From Parvularcula sp964484475 (lineage in GTDB: Bacteria > Pseudomonadota > Alphaproteobacteria > Caulobacterales > Parvularculaceae): a DNA stretch of 27,058 nucleotides. Location: positions 1-27,058 of the forward strand of contig CAZAFU010000029.1 in assembly GCA_964484475.1 (NCBI GenBank). Direction: 5' to 3'. The first letter of the stretch is position 1. Each line of letters starts with the position of its first letter. Shown piece after piece: positions 6,927 to 15,744 of this stretch. The notes beneath the pieces were generated by a model. That model was not told where the DNA came from and made no database searches. It worked only from the letters and a program-made list of their open reading frames with translations. The translations under genes and the position numbers were made by a program.

Positions 6927-9328
6927 ATGGCATCCCAAGCTACGCCCATCCCCGGAAACGGCTCTTCGTCGGACGATTACGGCGCCCAGTCCATCAAGGT
7001 TCTCAAGGGCCTGGACGCGGTCCGCAAGCGCCCGGGGATGTATATCGGGGATACCGATGACGGCTCGGGGCTCCACCACATGGTCTACGAGGTGGTGGAC
7101 AACGCCATCGACGAGGCGCTGGCGGGCTATTGCGACACGGTCCATGTCATTCTCAACGATGACGGCTCCGTGACCGTGCGCGACAATGGCCGCGGCATCC
7201 CGACGGAGATACACGAGGAGGAGGGGGTCTCCGCCGCCCAGGTCATCATGACCCAGCTCCATGCGGGGGGCAAGTTCGACCAGAACAGCTACAAGGTCTN
7301 NNNNNNNNNGTGGTCAACGCGCTTTCGGAGCTTCTCAAGCTCAAGATCTGGCGTGGCGGCAAGATCCACGAGATGACCTTCGTCCATGGCGAGGCCCAAG
7401 GCGATCTCGAAGTCACCGGCGATACCGACCAAACCGGTACCGAAGTCACCTTCCTTCCCTCCGACAGGACCTTCACCGCGACCGAATTCGACTACGCGAC
7501 ACTCGAGCGACGCCTGCGCGAACTCGCCTTCCTGAATTCGGGACTGAAGATCCTGCTCAGTGACCATCGCCACGCGGAGCACAAGGAGCTCGAACTGTTC
7601 TACGAGGGCGGTCTCACCGCCTTCGTCAAGCACATCGACGCGTCGAAAAACGCACTGGTGCCCGAGCCGATCACCATGCAGTCGGAGCGGGAAGGCATCA
7701 CCGTGGAAGTCGCGATGTGGTGGAACGACAGCTACCACGAGAAAGTCCTTCTGTTTACGAACAACATTCCGCAGCGGGACGGGGGCACCCACCTTGCCGG
7801 TTTCAGGGGTGCGCTGACCCGGGTCGTGAACGGCTATGCCCAGAGTTCGGGCCTTCTCAAGCGGGAGAAGGTCTCTCTTTCCGGCGACGATGCGCGGGAG
7901 GGGCTGACCGCAATCGTGTCGGTGAAGGTTCCTGATCCGAAATTCAGCTCACAGACCAAAGACAAGCTCGTCTCCTCCGAAGTGCGCCCCGCGGTGGAGA
8001 CCATCGTCGGCCAGGAGCTCGCTACCTGGTTCGAGGAGCATCCGACAGACGCAAAACGGCTTGTCGGCAAGGTGATCGAAGCGGCGGCGGCGCGCGAGGC
8101 GGCGCGGAAGGCGCGCGAGTTGACCCGCCGCAAGGGCGTGCTCGACGTCTCGTCGCTGCCGGGCAAGCTCGCGGACTGCCAGGAGCGCGATCCGGCCAAG
8201 TCCGAGCTCTTCATCGTCGAGGGCGACTCGGCAGGCGGGTCCGCCAAGCAGGCCCGGAACCGGGAAAACCAGGCCATCCTGCCCCTCAAGGGCAAGATCC
8301 TGAATGTCGAACGTGCGCGCTTCGACAAGATGCTGTCGAGCCAGGAAGTGGGTACCCTGATCACGGCCCTGGGCACGGGGATCGGGCGGGACGACTTCAA
8401 TATCGACAAGCTGCGTTATCACCAGATCATCATCATGACTGACGCCGACGTCGACGGCGCACACATCAGGACGCTGCTCCTGACGTTCTTCTACCGGCAG
8501 ATGCCCGAGCTGATCAGGCGCGGCCACCTCTACATCGCGCAGCCGCCGCTCTACCGCGTGGAAAAGGGCAAGTCGTCGCGCTACCTTCTCGATGAGAAGG
8601 CGCTCCTGGACTATCTTTACGCGGAAGGTATCGATGGTGCCGTGCTCGTGACCCATGACGGGGTCCAGCGGACGGGCCGCGATCTCGAGGACCTGATCCG
8701 TACCTGCCGGACCATCGCGCAGCGGGTCGAGAACTTCCCCGCCTGGATCAGGCGCGACGTTCTCGTGCTGACCGCCCTTTCGGGCCTCCTGCAGGCCGAC
8801 GAGGGCACCGATGCGCAGCGTGAGGCCCTTTCGGCACAGCTGGACGCGATCTCCGAGATCTACGAACGCGGCTGGAGCGTGGAGTACGACGGAGGCGATC
8901 TCGTGATCATGCGGGAAGTCCGGGGCGTGAAGGAGGCGTACCGTCTTGACACTGAAGTCCGCTCGAATACCGATGCGAGGCGTCTCGCCGCGGAAGTCGA
9001 GAAGATCCGCGACACCTTCGAGGGGGCTGGGGTGCTTCGCCGGGGCGAGATGGAAACAGTCGTCTACGGACCCCTCGATCTCCTCGACGCCCTGCGGCGA
9101 GCCGGCAACAAGGGGGTCGGGCTCCAGCGTTACAAGGGGCTCGGCGAGATGAACCCCGACCAGCTCTGGGAGACGACCCTCGACGCCAATGCCCGCCAGC
9201 TCCTCCAGGTGAAGATCGAAGAGGCCGACCGGGCCGACGAGACCTTCACGAAGCTCATGGGCGATGTCGTCGAGCCGCGGAAGCATTTCATCCAGACGCG
9301 GGCGCTCGAAGCGCAACTCGATCTCTAA
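6927..9328 (+). CDS. gyrB: DNA gyrase subunit B, interrupted by an assembly gap
   Basis: GyrB is the ATPase subunit of gyrase, which introduces negative supercoils. The GHKL ATPase region has VRKRPGMYIGD and EVVDNAIDEALAGY with the ATP/Mg-binding Asn59. The TOPRIM domain has LPGKLADCQERDP, VEGDSAGGSAK and DADVDG, and the C-terminus has RYKGLGEMNPDQLWETT. Ten Ns at 7300-7309 shift the frame after YKV. The family motif YKVSGGLHGVGVSVVNAL needs 29 bases there. With 29 the two frames join and the protein is about 806 residues, which is normal. The start at ATG 6927 is preferred over the TTG at 6858 because the family N-terminus begins there. Confidence 0.97.
7300..7309. other. Assembly gap (10 N) inside gyrB
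   Basis: Ten Ns fall in the GHKL ATPase motif. The conserved residues missing between KV and VVNAL (Ser-Gly-Gly-Leu-His-Gly-Val-Gly-Val-Ser) require 29 bases beyond the T already present. The N count is therefore a placeholder. Confidence 0.97.
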
Positions 9329-9365
9329 GGGGCGACGAACGACAATCCGCTCCTATATCGAGCCG

Positions 9366-11846
9366 GTGCCGGAAACGAATGTCGATCCCCTTCTGCCGCC
9401 CCGCTTCGCCACCTGGTTCGATGGGCGCGGCTGGAAGCCCCGTGCCCATCAGCTCGAGGTGGTGAGAGAGGCCGAGGCCGGACGCTCGTCGCTGCTCATC
9501 GCGCCGACGGGCGGGGGCAAGACGCTGGCGGGGTTCCTGCCGAGCCTTATCGAGCTTGAACGGGCGCCGCGAAACGAGCGCAGCCTTCACACCCTCTACA
9601 TCTCGCCTCTCAAGGCCCTGGCCATCGATATCGCCCGCAACCTCATGGCGCCGGTGACGGAGATGGACCTTCCCGTGGTGATCGAAAGCCGGACGGGTGA
9701 CACCAAGAGTTCCGTCAGGCAGCGCCAGCGAACGGCCCCGCCCGACATCCTGTTGACGACACCGGAACAGCTCTCGCTTCTCCTCGCGCATCCTTCCGCG
9801 TCCGATCTCTTCTCCGGCCTTCGCTGCGTGGTTCTCGACGAACTCCACGCGCTTCAGAAATCAAAGCGGGGCGATCTCCTCGCTCTCGACCTGGCCCGGC
9901 TCTGGACTCTCGCTCCGGGTATGCGGACGATCGGTCTTTCCGCGACCATCGACGACCCCGATCCCCTGCGGCGCTTTCTCGTGCCCCAGGACGGTACCGA
10001 CGACGCCATGGCGTCACTCGTTAGGGGAAAACGCGGGGTCCGTCCGACTGTAGAAGTTCTGACGCCGGACGAAAATATACCCTGGTCGGGTCATTCGGGG
10101 CGACATGCCTTCGATGCGATCTACGAGAAGATCAGGTCGCACACGACGACGCTGGTCTTCACCAACACGAGAAGCCAGGCCGAGGTCTGCTTCCAGGAGC
10201 TGTGGCGGATGAACGAGGACAATCTCCCGATCGCGCTCCACCACGGAAGCCTGGCGCGGGAGCAGCGGGAGAGGGTCGAGGCGGCGATGTCCGATGGCTC
10301 CCTCAAGGCGGTGGTCTGCACGGCGACCTTGGACATGGGCATTGATTGGGGTGCGGTCGACCTTTGTATCTGCCTCGGTGCGCCGAAGGGTGCATCACGT
10401 CTCGTGCAGCGGATCGGCCGTTCCAACCACCGGATGGATGAGCCATCCGCCGCGATCCTCGTCCCCGCGAACCGTTTTGAAGTCCTCGAATGCGTTGCCG
10501 CCAAACAGGCCGTGGACGCAGGGCTTCTCGATGGCGAGCCTTACCGGGAAGGGGCCCTCGACGTTCTCTGCCAGCACATCTGGGGCATGGCCTGCGCGGA
10601 GCCTTTCGTTCCCGACAGGCTCTACGAAGAGATCATCAGCGCCGCGCCCTACAGGCACCTTGCGCGGCAAACCTTTGACGACGCTCTCGAATTCGTGGCG
10701 AGCGGCGGTTATGCCATGCGCGCCTACGACCGGTTCAAGCGCATCGTGAAGATGCCCGACGGACGTATGCGGATCAAGGACCCACGAACGGCCCAGCTCT
10801 ACCGCCTGAACGCGGGGACGATCGTGGAGATGCCCACCTATAACGTCCGTATAGGTCGGATGGCGCGGAAGGACGGCAGGCCGACTGTCGCCCGCGGCGG
10901 GCGTAAGCTCGGCACGATCGAGGAATGGTTCCTGAGCCAGATCAGCCCCGGCGATACCTTCATCTTCGCAGGCGAGGTGCTTCGCTATGAGGGCGTGCAG
11001 GACATGGATGTCTTCGTGATCAAGGCACCGCATGAGGATGTCAAAATACCCTCCTGGCAGGGATCGAAATTTCCCCTTTCGTCCTTTCTCGCAAGCCGAG
11101 TACGCAGGATCGTCAGTGATCCCGGCCTCTGGCGCGCACTGCCCGGGCCCGTGCGCGAATGGCTCGAGCTCCAGGAGAAGAAGTCCTATCTGCCCAAGCC
11201 TGACGAGCTGCTGGTCGAGACTTTCGAACGGGGAGGGAAGTTCTACCTGGTCTGCTACCCCTTCGATGGACGGATCGCGCACCAGTCCCTCGGTACGCTC
11301 GTGACGCGGCGGCTCGAGCGGATGGGCCTGCAACCCCTGGGCTTCTGTCCCACCGAATACGCCCTGTCCGTCTGGATGCGGAAAGATCCCGCGGATCTCG
11401 ACATGGGTGAGCTCTTCGAGCCCGACCTTCTCGGCGAGGATCTCGATCTGTGGCTTGCCGATGCCCAACTCATGAAGCGGACTTTCAGGAACTGCGCGAT
11501 GATCGCGGGCATGATCGAGAGAAATCATCCGGGCCAGGAAAAAAGTGGCCGGCAGGTGAGTTTCTCCGCGGGGCTCATCTATGACGTCCTGAGGGAGCAT
11601 CAGCCCGACCACATCCTGATGCGCGCGGCGTGGAACGACGCGGCGGCGGGCTTTCTCGACATCGGCCGGCTCTCCGGCCTTCTCGAGCGGATCGACGGGC
11701 ATCTGGTGCACCGAAAGCTGGCCCGCGTCTCACCGCTCGCCGTGCCCGTGATGATGGAAGCGGGGCGGGAAACCATCGTCGGGGCTGCGAACGAGGCGAT
11801 ACTGGACGAGCTCGAAAGGGAACTCTTGCAGGAGATGAAAGCTTAG
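9366..11846 (+). CDS. Ligase-associated DEXH-box helicase (Lhr-like)
   Basis: This superfamily 2 helicase resembles the ligase-associated DEXH helicases linked to DNA repair. Motif I is APTGGGKTLAGF (from residue 46), motif II DELH (158-161), motif III SAT and motif VI QRIGRSNHR (348-356). The GIDWGAVDLCICLGAPKGAS stretch is typical of Lhr-type proteins. An Lhr-specific C-terminal region follows. GTG 9366 gives 826 residues, close to the family norm, but lacks a strong Shine-Dalgarno. The frame also stays open upstream, overlapping gyrB from ATG 9264, so the start is uncertain. The usual partners (ATP-dependent ligase, exonuclease, metallophosphoesterase) are not next to it here. Confidence 0.88.
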   Translation: MPETNVDPLLPPRFATWFDGRGWKPRAHQLEVVREAEAGRSSLLIAPTGGGKTLAGFLPSLIELERAPRNERSLHTLYISPLKALAIDIARNLMAPVTEMDLPVVIESRTGDTKSSVRQRQRTAPPDILLTTPEQLSLLLAHPSASDLFSGLRCVVLDELHALQKSKRGDLLALDLARLWTLAPGMRTIGLSATIDDPDPLRRFLVPQDGTDDAMASLVRGKRGVRPTVEVLTPDENIPWSGHSGRHAFDAIYEKIRSHTTTLVFTNTRSQAEVCFQELWRMNEDNLPIALHHGSLAREQRERVEAAMSDGSLKAVVCTATLDMGIDWGAVDLCICLGAPKGASRLVQRIGRSNHRMDEPSAAILVPANRFEVLECVAAKQAVDAGLLDGEPYREGALDVLCQHIWGMACAEPFVPDRLYEEIISAAPYRHLARQTFDDALEFVASGGYAMRAYDRFKRIVKMPDGRMRIKDPRTAQLYRLNAGTIVEMPTYNVRIGRMARKDGRPTVARGGRKLGTIEEWFLSQISPGDTFIFAGEVLRYEGVQDMDVFVIKAPHEDVKIPSWQGSKFPLSSFLASRVRRIVSDPGLWRALPGPVREWLELQEKKSYLPKPDELLVETFERGGKFYLVCYPFDGRIAHQSLGTLVTRRLERMGLQPLGFCPTEYALSVWMRKDPADLDMGELFEPDLLGEDLDLWLADAQLMKRTFRNCAMIAGMIERNHPGQEKSGRQVSFSAGLIYDVLREHQPDHILMRAAWNDAAAGFLDIGRLSGLLERIDGHLVHRKLARVSPLAVPVMMEAGRETIVGAANEAILDELERELLQEMKA

Positions 11847-11889
11847 TAGGGCAACCGGAAGAAAGAGGAGACGAGGTGGAGACCCGCTG

Positions 11890-12582
11890 ATGCTGCGTTC
11901 TCTTGGACTGTTCCTGCTGCTGGCGGTGCTGCTCGGTGCCTGCGCCTCGCGCATACCCGAGCCCGTTCCCGAGTCCGGTGCCTATTCGCTGCGCTACATC
12001 GAGGCGGACTACGATCACTATGTGAGGGTCGAAAGGGTGGGAGCGCCGACTGCCCAAACCCTTGCCTTCGCCCGGCATCCCGAGCGGCGCCTGTGGTCGG
12101 CGGCCCAGTGGGACCGCTTCGGCGCGACCCTCTTTCCCAATGACGAGATCGATTTCGACCAGCTCCGCATCCTGCGCGGATCGAGCTTGATCCCTGCCGG
12201 GGTCGCTTCGCCGGCCCCGACGGCCCTCGGCGCGTGCCGACGGATCGATCACGACGACTATGCGAAAGTGCAGCAGCGGGTCATCCGGCTCGCGGAAAAT
12301 CCCGCCAGCCTGGGCAGCAACCTCGCGCTGGTGACCTCCTGCAGCATCCACGAAGGGCTGAACTCCGCCCAGCTTGCGGCGGTCCATCAGAGACCGAACC
12401 CGTACCGGCTGCCGACCCGCTACGAAACGGTGGTCGATCTCGACCGCGACGGGCGCGCCGAACAGCGCAGCGTCTCCCTGTCCAATGTCAGCCGCGACGA
12501 GATCCAGGATTTCATCGACCGCGAGACGGGGCTCAGCACCAGGGCTCAACGCGCACTGAACCGCCGCCTCGAACGCTACTAG
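11890..12582 (+). CDS. Hypothetical lipoprotein
   Basis: The N-terminus MLRSLGLFLLLAVLLGACAS is a lipoprotein signal peptide with lipobox LGAC and lipidated Cys18, so the mature protein is membrane-anchored in the periplasm. The remaining roughly 210 residues match no family I recognise. They include a Tyr/Asp-rich segment (YIEADYDHYVRVERV), two further Cys residues (ACRR and TSCS) that could form a disulphide, and DLDRDGRAEQ, which looks like a calcium-binding loop. It starts 43 bp after the helicase gene, so it may be in the same transcript, but a functional link is not evident. It ends 4 bp from the convergent GST gene. Confidence 0.75.
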   Translation: MLRSLGLFLLLAVLLGACASRIPEPVPESGAYSLRYIEADYDHYVRVERVGAPTAQTLAFARHPERRLWSAAQWDRFGATLFPNDEIDFDQLRILRGSSLIPAGVASPAPTALGACRRIDHDDYAKVQQRVIRLAENPASLGSNLALVTSCSIHEGLNSAQLAAVHQRPNPYRLPTRYETVVDLDRDGRAEQRSVSLSNVSRDEIQDFIDRETGLSTRAQRALNRRLERY

Positions 12583-12586
12583 GGTT

Positions 12587-13201
12587 TCAGTCTGCGGTCG
12601 CGGTCTTCCAGCCCTCCCGCTCGCTGCAACGGGCGAAGTAGCCCTGCACCTCGTCGGGGGCATGCTGGAAGATCTTCGCGAATTTCGCGAGGAGCAACAT
12701 GTAGGCAACGGAGATGTCGGCTGCGCTGAAACCCTGCGGCAGGAGATAGTCGTTGTTCCTGAGCGGCCCGGCGAGTGTCTCGAAACACCTGATGGCTTCA
12801 CCCTCGGCATAGCGGGCAATGGCCTCGTTGCGCTTCTCCTCCGGGAGGAGGGCGCGGTGGCCGAGGGCGAGGGTCACATACATGCCCATTCCCGCCTCCC
12901 CGAAGTGGAGCCATTGCAGGTAGGGACCGTAAGTCGCATCCCCCGGCTTGGGCGCGAGTTTTTCGCCGCCGGGTTTGGTCAGGAGATACTCCATGATGGC
13001 CACGCTCTCGAAGAGAATGAGACCGTCATCGTCGATCGCCGGGATCTTGCCCGACGGATTGAGGGACAAGTACTCGTCAGACCGCAGAAATTCCGGTTTG
13101 TTCGGAATTTGTACCAGGTCGTAGGGCAGGCCCATCTCCTCGCAAAGCCAGCGCACGCGGACTGATCTGGCGAAACGCGAATGATAGATCTTCAAAGTCA
13201 T
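12587..13201 (-). CDS. Glutathione S-transferase family protein
   Basis: The 204-residue product has the GST fold. The N-terminal thioredoxin-like domain begins MTLKIYHSRFARSVRVRW, with candidate catalytic Ser/Tyr near residues 6-13. It includes the cis-Pro and glutathione-binding pair in GKIPAIDDDGLILFESVAIMEYL. The helical C-terminal domain contains GFSAADISVAYML, the usual folding-motif Asp region. Start at ATG 13201 is chosen over an ATG 33 bases upstream because AGGAGG lies seven bases before it and the fold starts immediately. Substrate is unknown; detoxification or stress roles are typical. It converges on the lipoprotein gene and is divergent from the fasciclin gene. Confidence 0.9.
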   Translation of the reverse strand: MTLKIYHSRFARSVRVRWLCEEMGLPYDLVQIPNKPEFLRSDEYLSLNPSGKIPAIDDDGLILFESVAIMEYLLTKPGGEKLAPKPGDATYGPYLQWLHFGEAGMGMYVTLALGHRALLPEEKRNEAIARYAEGEAIRCFETLAGPLRNNDYLLPQGFSAADISVAYMLLLAKFAKIFQHAPDEVQGYFARCSEREGWKTATAD

Positions 13202-13357
13202 GGCATGTCCTCCTGCCGGATTGTCGCACTGCACGGATTCTTGAGGGCATTGTGTGCGAATATGGCCAGAAGGTCATCCCTTTCTCCTCGTTCGGCTCCG
13301 CACGGCAACTAGGTCCTTGGTGTTCTTCTGTTGTAGAAAAAAAGGGAAGACCCGATT

Positions 13358-14017
13358 ATGAAAACTCTGACCGCACTGACCGCTTCGCTCGGTATCGCCG
13401 CCATGGGTTCGCTCGCCGCGACCCCCGCCCTTGCTGATCACCACAAGGGCGACAAGGACATGAAGGAGGCGAAGAAGTCCTCCAAGACCATTGTCGGCGT
13501 TGCTGGCGACAACGATGATTTCTCGACCCTCGTCAAGGCCGTCACGACCGCCGAACTCGTCGAGACCCTCGAAGGCGATGGTCCCTACACGGTCTTCGCG
13601 CCTGACAACGCTGCCTTCGACAACCTTCCCGAAGGCGCTGTCGAGCAGCTCCTGATGGAAGAGAACCGTTCGGCGCTACGCAGTGTGCTGACCTATCACG
13701 TCGTCAAGGGCGCCATCCGTGCCAGTGACCTGACTTCCAAGATCGAGGAAAACAACGGCAGCTACGAGGTCTCCACGGTCGAAGGCGAAAAACTCACCGC
13801 CAAGATGAAGGACGGCAACGTGGTCCTGATGGACAAGGCCGGCAACACCATCCGCGTGACCGCCACCGACATCGACGCGTCGAACGGCGTCATCCACGTC
13901 ATCGACACCGTCGCGCTTCCCGTCGCCGACGACGTCTTCTTCACCCCCGACGCCGCCGCGCTGACACCGACCGCGCTCCACGTCATCGACACCGTCGCGC
14001 TTCCCGTCGCCGGATAA
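13358..14017 (+). CDS. Secreted fasciclin (FAS1) domain protein
   Basis: The 219-residue product has a signal peptide (MKTLTALTASLGIAAMGSLA, then ATPALA) and a Lys/Asp-rich linker. One FAS1 domain follows, with the TIVGVAGDNDDFSTLVKAV start and the H1-like GPYTVFAPDNAAFDNLP. It also has VLTYHVVKG and the closing NGVIHVIDTVALP. FAS1 proteins are secreted or surface adhesion-type proteins in bacteria. Oddly, the closing HVIDTVALPVA segment occurs twice, the second copy forming the extreme C-terminus after a short Ala/Pro linker. The duplication is exact at nucleotide level (see repeats). A GGAAG Shine-Dalgarno precedes the ATG. It is convergent with the DUF302 gene. Confidence 0.93.
   Translation: MKTLTALTASLGIAAMGSLAATPALADHHKGDKDMKEAKKSSKTIVGVAGDNDDFSTLVKAVTTAELVETLEGDGPYTVFAPDNAAFDNLPEGAVEQLLMEENRSALRSVLTYHVVKGAIRASDLTSKIEENNGSYEVSTVEGEKLTAKMKDGNVVLMDKAGNTIRVTATDIDASNGVIHVIDTVALPVADDVFFTPDAAALTPTALHVIDTVALPVAG
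13893..13928 (+). repeat. 36-bp exact direct repeat, copy 1
   Basis: This copy codes for the last strand of the FAS1 domain (HVIDTVALPVA). The second copy starts 84 bp further on, exactly 28 codons, so both are in frame. Confidence 0.95.
13977..14012 (+). repeat. 36-bp exact direct repeat, copy 2
   Basis: Identical to 13893-13928 at all 36 positions. It codes for the last residues before the stop of the fasciclin gene. Confidence 0.95.
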
Positions 14018-14038
14018 GCCTTCGGTCGCAGGACTTCA

Positions 14039-14061
14039 GGGGAAGGCGTTCAGCCTTCCCC
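14039..14061. terminator. Hairpin between convergent genes
   Basis: GGGGAAGGC, loop gttca, GCCTTCCCC is a perfect 9-bp stem located between the fasciclin gene and the convergent DUF302 gene. The stop codon of the latter lies in the loop. No U-tract is seen on either strand, so termination strength is uncertain, but the position suits a bidirectional terminator. Confidence 0.55.
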
Positions 14062-14598
14062 GTCTCCCGTGACTTCGTCGAGAAGCACTCCAAGGTTGCG
14101 GGCAATGGCGTCGAGGCGCTCCCCTTGGGTTTCGAGGCCCGGTATTCCGTCGCGCAGTGCCCTGATCGACGGGACGGCGACCATCACCTCACCCTCCCTG
14201 TTCTCGTAGATGGCCATCCTCAGCGGCAGGACCGCCGAGGCGATCGGCGCTGCCTGCATCAGCGGGGTCCCGATCTGTGCCGATCCGAAGACCACCACCG
14301 CCGATGGCTTCAGCGCGAGACCGGCTTCGGCGGCGTTCGCGCTGTGGTCGATCACCGCGAAGACCGTCAGGTCCCGCCGGTCGAGGGCGGCATAGGCGCG
14401 CTGCAGGGTTTCATCGTGATCATAGAGGCTCGGCTTGATGACGAACTGGAGGCGCTGGCGCTCCGGCTGGACCGTCCCGACAGTGTCGATCTCGAGATCG
14501 TCGTCGACCTTTTCTCCACCGCACCCCCAAAGACCCAGGGCTACGAAAACCATGAGGCCGAGGCCCATCCACCGGTGCCTTGCGCGTTGTTCGGTCAT
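14050..14598 (-). CDS. DUF302-domain lipoprotein
   Basis: The 182-residue product starts with a lipoprotein signal (VALGLWGCGG, lipidated Cys26). It then carries a DUF302 domain, recognised from LTVFAVIDHSANAAEAGL, VVVFGSAQIGTPLMQAAP and LPLRMAIYE. DUF302 proteins have a small alpha/beta fold of unresolved function; heme or small-ligand binding has been considered for relatives. The ATG overlaps the stop of the upstream patatin gene as ATGA, so the two are translationally coupled and probably expressed together. The combination suggests an envelope or lipid-related role, which is inference only. Confidence 0.85.
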   Translation of the reverse strand: MTEQRARHRWMGLGLMVFVALGLWGCGGEKVDDDLEIDTVGTVQPERQRLQFVIKPSLYDHDETLQRAYAALDRRDLTVFAVIDHSANAAEAGLALKPSAVVVFGSAQIGTPLMQAAPIASAVLPLRMAIYENREGEVMVAVPSIRALRDGIPGLETQGERLDAIARNLGVLLDEVTGDGEG

Positions 14599-15599
14599 GT
14601 CGTGCCTCCCCCCCGGCCGGTTCCTCCGGTGATGTTGCCCCCCTGGCTGATGTCCGCAAGCGCGAGAAGCGCATCCTTTCTCTCCATGGCGGCAACATAG
14701 CCTCTCTGAGCGATCTCCTCGTGCTGATCGAAGGCGGCCGGGGAGATGTCGTGCAGGTCCGGCGTGATCCTGACATCGGCGACGTCGATCAGGGCCCTCG
14801 CTGCGGAGAGGTGGGCCTGCACGATGTCGAGGGTCGCTGCGGCGGTCTCGAAGAAGTGGGGTTTGCTCATCGCCTTGGCGCGCGCCATGGCGATCTCACG
14901 GTCGATGAAGCTGCGGGTATCGCGCAGGAAATTGGCCACGGGCTCGGGCAGGAGGGCTTCGGTCTCGTTGGGCTCCTCGGGCTCGACGAGAACCACCTCG
15001 CGGGTCTCGGGCCTGACGAAGCGGCGCAGCGTGACGGCCGTGGTGTTGAGATCCACCGCGATCACCCGGTCGGCGCCCAGCGCCCGGGCGAGGCTCACCG
15101 GAACGGGGTTCGAGGCCGCGCCGTCGATCATCCAGCGCTCCGCGCCGCGGAACATGATCGGCGCTGCCTGCATGATGATGGGGATCGCCGCGGAAGCGCG
15201 GGCCGCGTCGATGACCGATCCGCTGGTGAGCCAGACTTCCTGTCCCGTGGCGAGGTCCGTCGCGACCGCCCCCCATGGGCGGCTCAGTTCGTTGATGTCC
15301 CTGTCGGCGTGACGGAAACTCTCATAGGCGCGGGCCGGGTTCACGAGGCCGCCGGCGCCGACCGAGATCGCGAACTGGCCAAGCGCACCGATCGGGCCGA
15401 GAGAGCGGGCCCAGGCGAGAAACTCGTCCCAGATGTCCAGCCGCCGCGCCGCGGAGACGAGAGCCCCCACCGAGCAGCCCGCCTCGACCTCGACATCGAT
15501 TCCAAGCTCGTCCAAGGCCTTGAGGACACCCACATGGGCCCAGCCCCGGGCTGCCCCCGAACCCCACGCCACCCCGATGGTGGGAGAGTGATTTTCCAT
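14595..15599 (-). CDS. Patatin-like phospholipase family protein
   Basis: This 334-residue protein has the patatin Ser-Asp dyad: an oxyanion loop GSGAARG (residues 13-19), nucleophile motif GCSVG with Ser43, and DGA with Asp159. It resembles the cytoplasmic RssA/NTE-type patatins and has no signal peptide. Likely activity is hydrolysis of acyl esters of phospholipids. The C-terminal 120 residues are helical and end in a Gly-rich tail. ATG 15599 is chosen because AAGGGAG lies just upstream and the domain starts right after it; an upstream ATG at 15638 has no such site. It is divergent from the CckA-like gene and coupled to the DUF302 lipoprotein. Confidence 0.92.
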   Translation of the reverse strand: MENHSPTIGVAWGSGAARGWAHVGVLKALDELGIDVEVEAGCSVGALVSAARRLDIWDEFLAWARSLGPIGALGQFAISVGAGGLVNPARAYESFRHADRDINELSRPWGAVATDLATGQEVWLTSGSVIDAARASAAIPIIMQAAPIMFRGAERWMIDGAASNPVPVSLARALGADRVIAVDLNTTAVTLRRFVRPETREVVLVEPEEPNETEALLPEPVANFLRDTRSFIDREIAMARAKAMSKPHFFETAAATLDIVQAHLSAARALIDVADVRITPDLHDISPAAFDQHEEIAQRGYVAAMERKDALLALADISQGGNITGGTGRGGGTT

Positions 15600-15644
15600 G
15601 CTGCTCCCTTCGCGAAGCGGCTGATAAGAGTTTCGCAAGGTCCG

Positions 15645-15659
15645 TTAACGTCGAAGTAA
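15645..15659 (+). promoter_or_regulatory. CtrA-like box upstream of the CckA gene
   Basis: TTAA, seven bases, GTAA matches the CtrA consensus TTAA-N7-TTAA at seven of eight positions. It lies 86 bp before the start codon of a CckA-like kinase, the kinase that activates CtrA in other alphaproteobacteria. It could also serve the divergent patatin gene. Confidence 0.4.
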
Positions 15660-15684
15660 CGCTCGGTCTCGCAAAAAAGTCGCA

Positions 15685-15717
15685 GACTCCTTAAACGGGA
15701 GTCGTCCGTCCGGATTC
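15685..15717 (+). promoter_or_regulatory. Cluster of three GANTC methylation sites
   Basis: GACTC (15685), GAGTC (15699) and GATTC (15713) are spaced exactly 14 bp apart, ending 27 bp before the start codon. The first two form the arms of the inverted repeat GACTCC-N7-GGAGTC (15685-15703). CcrM methylates GANTC in alphaproteobacteria, and methylated sites in promoters respond to replication state, often with GcrA. Confidence 0.6.
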
Positions 15718-15744
15718 GGGCACCGCAGGACTAAAGAGGTCAGG

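Noticed and set aside
7310..9328. Separate truncated gyrB gene starting at 7310
   Set aside because: It is the continuation of gyrB after the gap; the missing residues are the conserved ATPase motif.
10395..11711. 438-aa minus-strand ORF opposite the helicase
   Set aside because: Shadow of the helicase coding frame; no domain and no independent start signal.
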